NCBI GenBank assembly: GCA_029959195.1 | Contig: CP114117.1 | Span: 2,356,001-2,420,000, forward strand | DNA length: 64,000 nt | Direction: 5' to 3' | Source: Dictyophora rubrovolvata | Lineage: Eukaryota; Basidiomycota; Agaricomycetes; Phallales; Phallaceae | Shown: positions 60,774-64,000 of the stretch, one piece after another | Layout of the letters: each line of letters opens with the position of its first letter | Position numbering within the stretch: the stretch's first letter is position 1 | Position numbers and translations under genes: made by a program | Notes under the pieces: model-generated | What the model was told of the DNA's origin: nothing | What the model saw: only the letters and a program-made list of their open reading frames with translations | Databases searched by the model: none

Positions 60774-62632
60774 ATGTTCCAGTCGAAAAACTCGAAGACT
60801 TCATCCGAGAGTATTGAGCACGAGGCAGCTCTTCTCAAATCAGCTTTGACCCAACTTCAAGAAGATGTCAAATCAGTCATGTCCTACAGCGACCATCCGG
60901 ATGAAACCACCCGGCAACTCTCAGACTCGGCTGTGGAGCAGTTACGAGCGTAAGCATTACATTTCAAATACATGTATTTATAACAGACTAACCGCCACTA
61001 GTCTCCAAAAAAAATTGGAGAAAACCATTAAAGGGAAAGAAACCGTCTTGAGAAAGCGTAAATCGACGAAACTATTCACGAGGTTTACTGTTAAGATGAT
61101 CACTGGGGCAAGTGTGCGAAGTGGGGTGTCTCCAGAAGTAGCAGAGGCGAAAGAAAAAGACATTATGGAGAGGTTTCAAGTGAGATTTTCCTTCATACAT
61201 TTATACAACGACGCGACAGCACCGCCACACATCCTTTTCAGCTTGATTCCAAGGAGGCAATGGAGAAATATGAATCCAACTTGAATGTCCCTGAAAACCC
61301 CGCACATCATCGGGGGAATTATTTCTCTGAGAACGTTCAGGAGCCATCCTCCATTCCTGCTACGCATCCTCAACTCCCGGGCCTATCATCGTATGCACAT
61401 GCATCCGAATTATTTGACGCATCTTTGTTAGCTTATTTTTCTAGACATCGACCTGTCAAATACCCAAAAACGAAATCTGCCGTAAATTCTAGTCAATACA
61501 AGTATGTTTCTTCACGACTGGATTGAACGGTACACAAAACCTTGCTTAAAGTGACAGGACACCAGCGGCGACCGCGGGGAAATATATAGTGAGTTCTTTG
61601 AAGTTAGAGCAGCACAACAGCGTCACTAAAATATATTCTGTAGTTCGAATCTGAAGAACCAATTCATAAGGGTAAATCAAGCGAAGAATCAATTAGGTTC
61701 GGCCAAAGAATTATTTCACCAAGAATCTTCGGGAAGGGCGACCCGTAATGTTACTCAAACGCTCCTTCACGCCACCGTTTTGATCAAATTTTAGAGAGGT
61801 AATTGGGGCTTTCGTAAAGGCTAGATACCAGACGACGCCTACGCGTGCGTCTAGCGCTTTAACGAGCCAGACCCAGTATGTTTATAGTCTCTAACGCTTC
61901 TTATTAAACAACCAGAATGAGAACTTCTAACAGGCCCCCCGGTGCTTCAACTAGTCAAGCCCAGTATGTTCCCAGTTTACATCATCCGAATGACCGCATA
62001 TATCATGTGTTTATCTGAAGTGGGAGAATGAAAACTCATCACACTTCTTCTGGAAAAGGCAAACAAACTCATGAAGAATCCTTTGGCAGGCACTTTGCTA
62101 GGCGAGTAATAACGAACTGAACTTAGTTTGATTAATTATTTGAAGCTGTGATATAGAGACATGGCTCTGCACCATGAAGAAAATGTGCCAAGTCCCTCTC
62201 TGAGAAATTACAGCCACTCATCTGCTTCAAATGTATGTGATTTATCGCTAGTGATATCTCACCAAGTTGTTAAAATACTTTTCAGTCTTTGAGGGCACCG
62301 TCTCGGGACTTGCAAGGCTCCGTGGATTCTTTGGAGTACCAGGAATGGGAATATGGGTAAGACTACTTCTAGGACCATTCCGGATTGTATGTTCACCGAT
62401 TTAGCCCTCAATATGACTCTGCCTATGATTCTTCGTCTGAATTTGATCCCCGTGAAATTGAAGAAAGTATGGAGCGGGTGTCGATTGCGTCTCGGTGAGT
62501 TTATTATGTGATAGCTTTTCATTTCCCTTTGAATACCTCCTTAGCGATACATTTGGTCAACCAAAACATGGTAAGCACAAGTACGGGGGAGCGGGGAATA
62601 CTCAGGGTGGCAAGCCATCCAACCCCTACTAA
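60774..62632 (+). CDS. unrecognised multi-exon gene, basic/helical N-terminus and disordered tail
   Basis: No family was recognised. Early exons are firm: 60774-60949, 61002-61179, 61242-61501, 61558-61588, 61644-61671. The N-terminus (MFQSKNSKTSSESIEHEAAL to SAVEQLRALQKKLEKTIKGK) is probably helical or coiled coil. A basic stretch follows (VLRKRKSTKLFTRFTVKMIT), then Ser/Pro/Tyr-rich sequence. Later exons (about 62161-62229, 62286-62356, 62404-62493, 62545-62632) keep one frame through SLRNYSHSSASN, DPREIEESMERVSIASR and the end KYGGAGNTQGGKPSNPY. The join between 61697 and 62160 is uncertain: one donor there is weak. Two short exons ending in CA|GTATGTT look like copies of each other. Predicted length is about 400-450 residues. 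The gene has its own TATA box and diverges from the kinase. Confidence 0.55.
61853..61976 (+). repeat. duplicated exon end (two copies, 26 of 36 bases identical)
   Basis: Copy one at 61853-61888 and copy two at 61941-61976, 88 bp apart. Each encodes a Ser/Thr-Gln peptide (ALTSQTQ and ASTSQAQ) and ends with the same CCCAGTATGTT, which includes a splice donor. This looks like an old tandem exon duplication in the unrecognised gene. Confidence 0.55.
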
Positions 62633-63538
62633 TCCAACTCTCGCCGCCAATGGACCGTTATAATGGAAATGACTTTGGAGTTCAAAGCTCCAGCGAGCGA
62701 ACAAATGTTCACTCTGCGACAATGTTTATGCCACTATGCCCTTGTCTAAATTTGACCTTTTATTTAAAATCTGTTTTCCATGTAATGTTTACATGTGCTG
62801 GTTTGTTCTTGAACTACCGAAATACATCTATTTGCCTCTTATGATTCAGCGAGCATTTTCAAAAATTCGATGGAATCTATGTCTACAGTCTCCTTCACTG
62901 TTGGTATCGATTGTAATGGACATGGAAATTTTCATTATCAGTGCGCCGTCTTACAGGCGTAGAAGTAAATTCTTCAAAATCCCTCATAAACCTTGGCAAC
63001 TAGGTTTCACCATTGAATGCTTTATACATATAAACTGTTATATTTTCCAGCTTAGAATCAAGGCTAATCCAAATTATTACGGATGCTAGTTGCGACATTC
63101 AAAATTTCAAATTAACAAAGCTGCTAATTGAGATTCGAACAGTTCCTAATAATCATTCAAGCTTCAAGTCTCATCTCTCATCCATGATCCTTCGAAGTGT
63201 TAAAACTCGCCAAAGCCTAAGTTTTGAGTTGATCCTTTATATGCCGCACAAGTCCAAAATCTTCGTTTCATTATATCCCTCACCTAATATGCCCAAGCCA
63301 TAAAATCCTTGTCGCGCCTGCAGCCGTTCACACAAAATGGATGAGCCAACTTAGAATGTGTAAGCTGGATGATCTGCGTATTTACGAAGACGTAGGACCG
63401 GATATTGTATATCCACTTTCAAAAAGGAAAAAGGGACGGGGAATCAACAATTATAAATATTACACTACTTACTACCAATAGACAAAGAATACAGCAAAAG
63501 CACAAGATATTTTCTTTTTGTTTTGGTAAATGTTTCAG
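62633..63538. other. convergent intergenic region
   Basis: Between the stop of the unrecognised gene and the C-terminus of the capping enzyme. AT-rich, with short open frames lacking motifs. Nothing further is seen. Confidence 0.45.
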
Positions 63539-64000
63539 TTACCTCCGCACACCCTCCCAGACATCAGGTCCTTGTACTTTATTCAATTTTGGAGGACCTA
63601 ATCTGGTGTAAGGACGCGGAGGGCCTTCGGTATATCTGTCATCAGGTGGCGGTAGCGGCAGCGGCATGGAATGGGCTGCTGGTGGGTGTGGATGCGGTGG
63701 TAACACATGATGCTGATGATGCTGAGTGTTTTGTGCTGGCCGTGGTTGTGACTGTTTATGCGTTTCCCGCTCTTTCCAGCGTTGTCTTATTGTATCGGCC
63801 TTCTCAATAAGCTACATGAAAGAGTTAGCAATTAACAGATAAAAATTTTAAAACAGACATGCCGTGACTTGCTCAACGCCGTCAATGATACTTTGAATAA
63901 TCTTATCCACAACCGAACGATGATTACCGTTAGGTTTATCATCTCGAAAACGCATTAGCTTCCAACCATGACATCCAGGATCCCATCGTACTTCTACGAC
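63539..64000 (-). CDS. CEG1: mRNA capping enzyme, guanylyltransferase C-terminal part (partial)
   Basis: The C-terminal end of an mRNA guanylyltransferase; the gene continues beyond 64000. It transfers GMP to the 5' end of nascent transcripts. The OB-fold end is recognisable: VRWDPGCHGWKLMRFRDDK, then GNHRSVVDKIIQSIIDGVEQ, then KADTIRQRWKERE, as in yeast and S. pombe enzymes. A Gln/His/Pro-rich tail of about 65 residues follows, ending at a stop at 63539-63541. Exons are about 63869-64000 and 63539-63811. The intron donor is either GTCACG (after GVEQ) or a GC donor six bases further on; both keep the frame. The last codons could also be a donor (AG|GTAACT) leading to one more exon. Confidence 0.8.

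Overview
The window looks like nuclear DNA of a mushroom-forming basidiomycete (Agaricomycetes). Almost every gene is cut by many short introns (about 40-115 bp, GT-AG, a few GC-AG). Gene ends are tightly packed. The proteins are eukaryotic housekeeping proteins typical of fungi (Ubc9, Atp2, Trp5, Nde-type NADH dehydrogenase, Vps54, Ecl1-type zinc protein, DUF1776, a Zn2Cys6 regulator). No virus-like element, transposase, rRNA, convincing tRNA or CRISPR array was recognised.

Layout: 1-175, tail of a WD40 protein; 713-2259, PAQR/Izh receptor; 2462-3298 (-), SUMO E2 Ubc9; 3860-4856 (-), aldo-keto reductase; 5109-9089, GARP subunit Vps54; 9398-10641, Ecl1-like protein; 10642-14322, gene-poor; 14323-16378 (-), arrestin-like protein; 17311-19331 (-), ATP synthase beta; 19856-23326, Ctf18; 23492-25495 (-), DUF1776 protein; 25613-26193, cyclic phosphodiesterase; 26401-29222, calcium-type external NADH dehydrogenase; 29308-31210 (-), Clp1; 31343-32389, Surf1/Shy1; 32483-35199 (-), tryptophan synthase; 36210-38368, FAD monooxygenase; 38625-40376, LIM protein; 40428-45966, gene-poor with a kinase relic; 45967-49343, Zn2Cys6 regulator; 49807-54155, Sac2-like phosphatase; 54243-56176 (-), Gpi10; 56204-57363, phosphopantetheine adenylyltransferase; 57364-59254, gene-poor; 59255-60511 (-), fungal kinase; 60774-62632, unrecognised multi-exon gene; 63539-64000 (-), C-terminus of the mRNA capping enzyme.

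The genes do not form a pathway cluster. Several are mitochondrial (Atp2, Nde, Surf1), two act in mRNA processing (Clp1, capping enzyme), and others serve membrane traffic, lipid or GPI metabolism. Neighbours are often divergent with very short shared promoters (25496-25612, 31211-31342, 56177-56203) or convergent with under 100 bp between stop codons.

Exons were assembled by hand from splice signals, reading phase and conserved protein motifs. Boundaries are good where the phase closes over a whole conserved protein. They are uncertain at the 5' end of CTF18, in the middle of the FAD monooxygenase and in the 3' half of the 60774-62632 gene. I found no convincing new multi-gene system. The most unusual signals are a divergent gene pair that both start with a 4-nt coding exon, 18-nt microexons, GC-AG introns, a decayed second copy of the local kinase, and an apparent exon duplication in the unrecognised gene.
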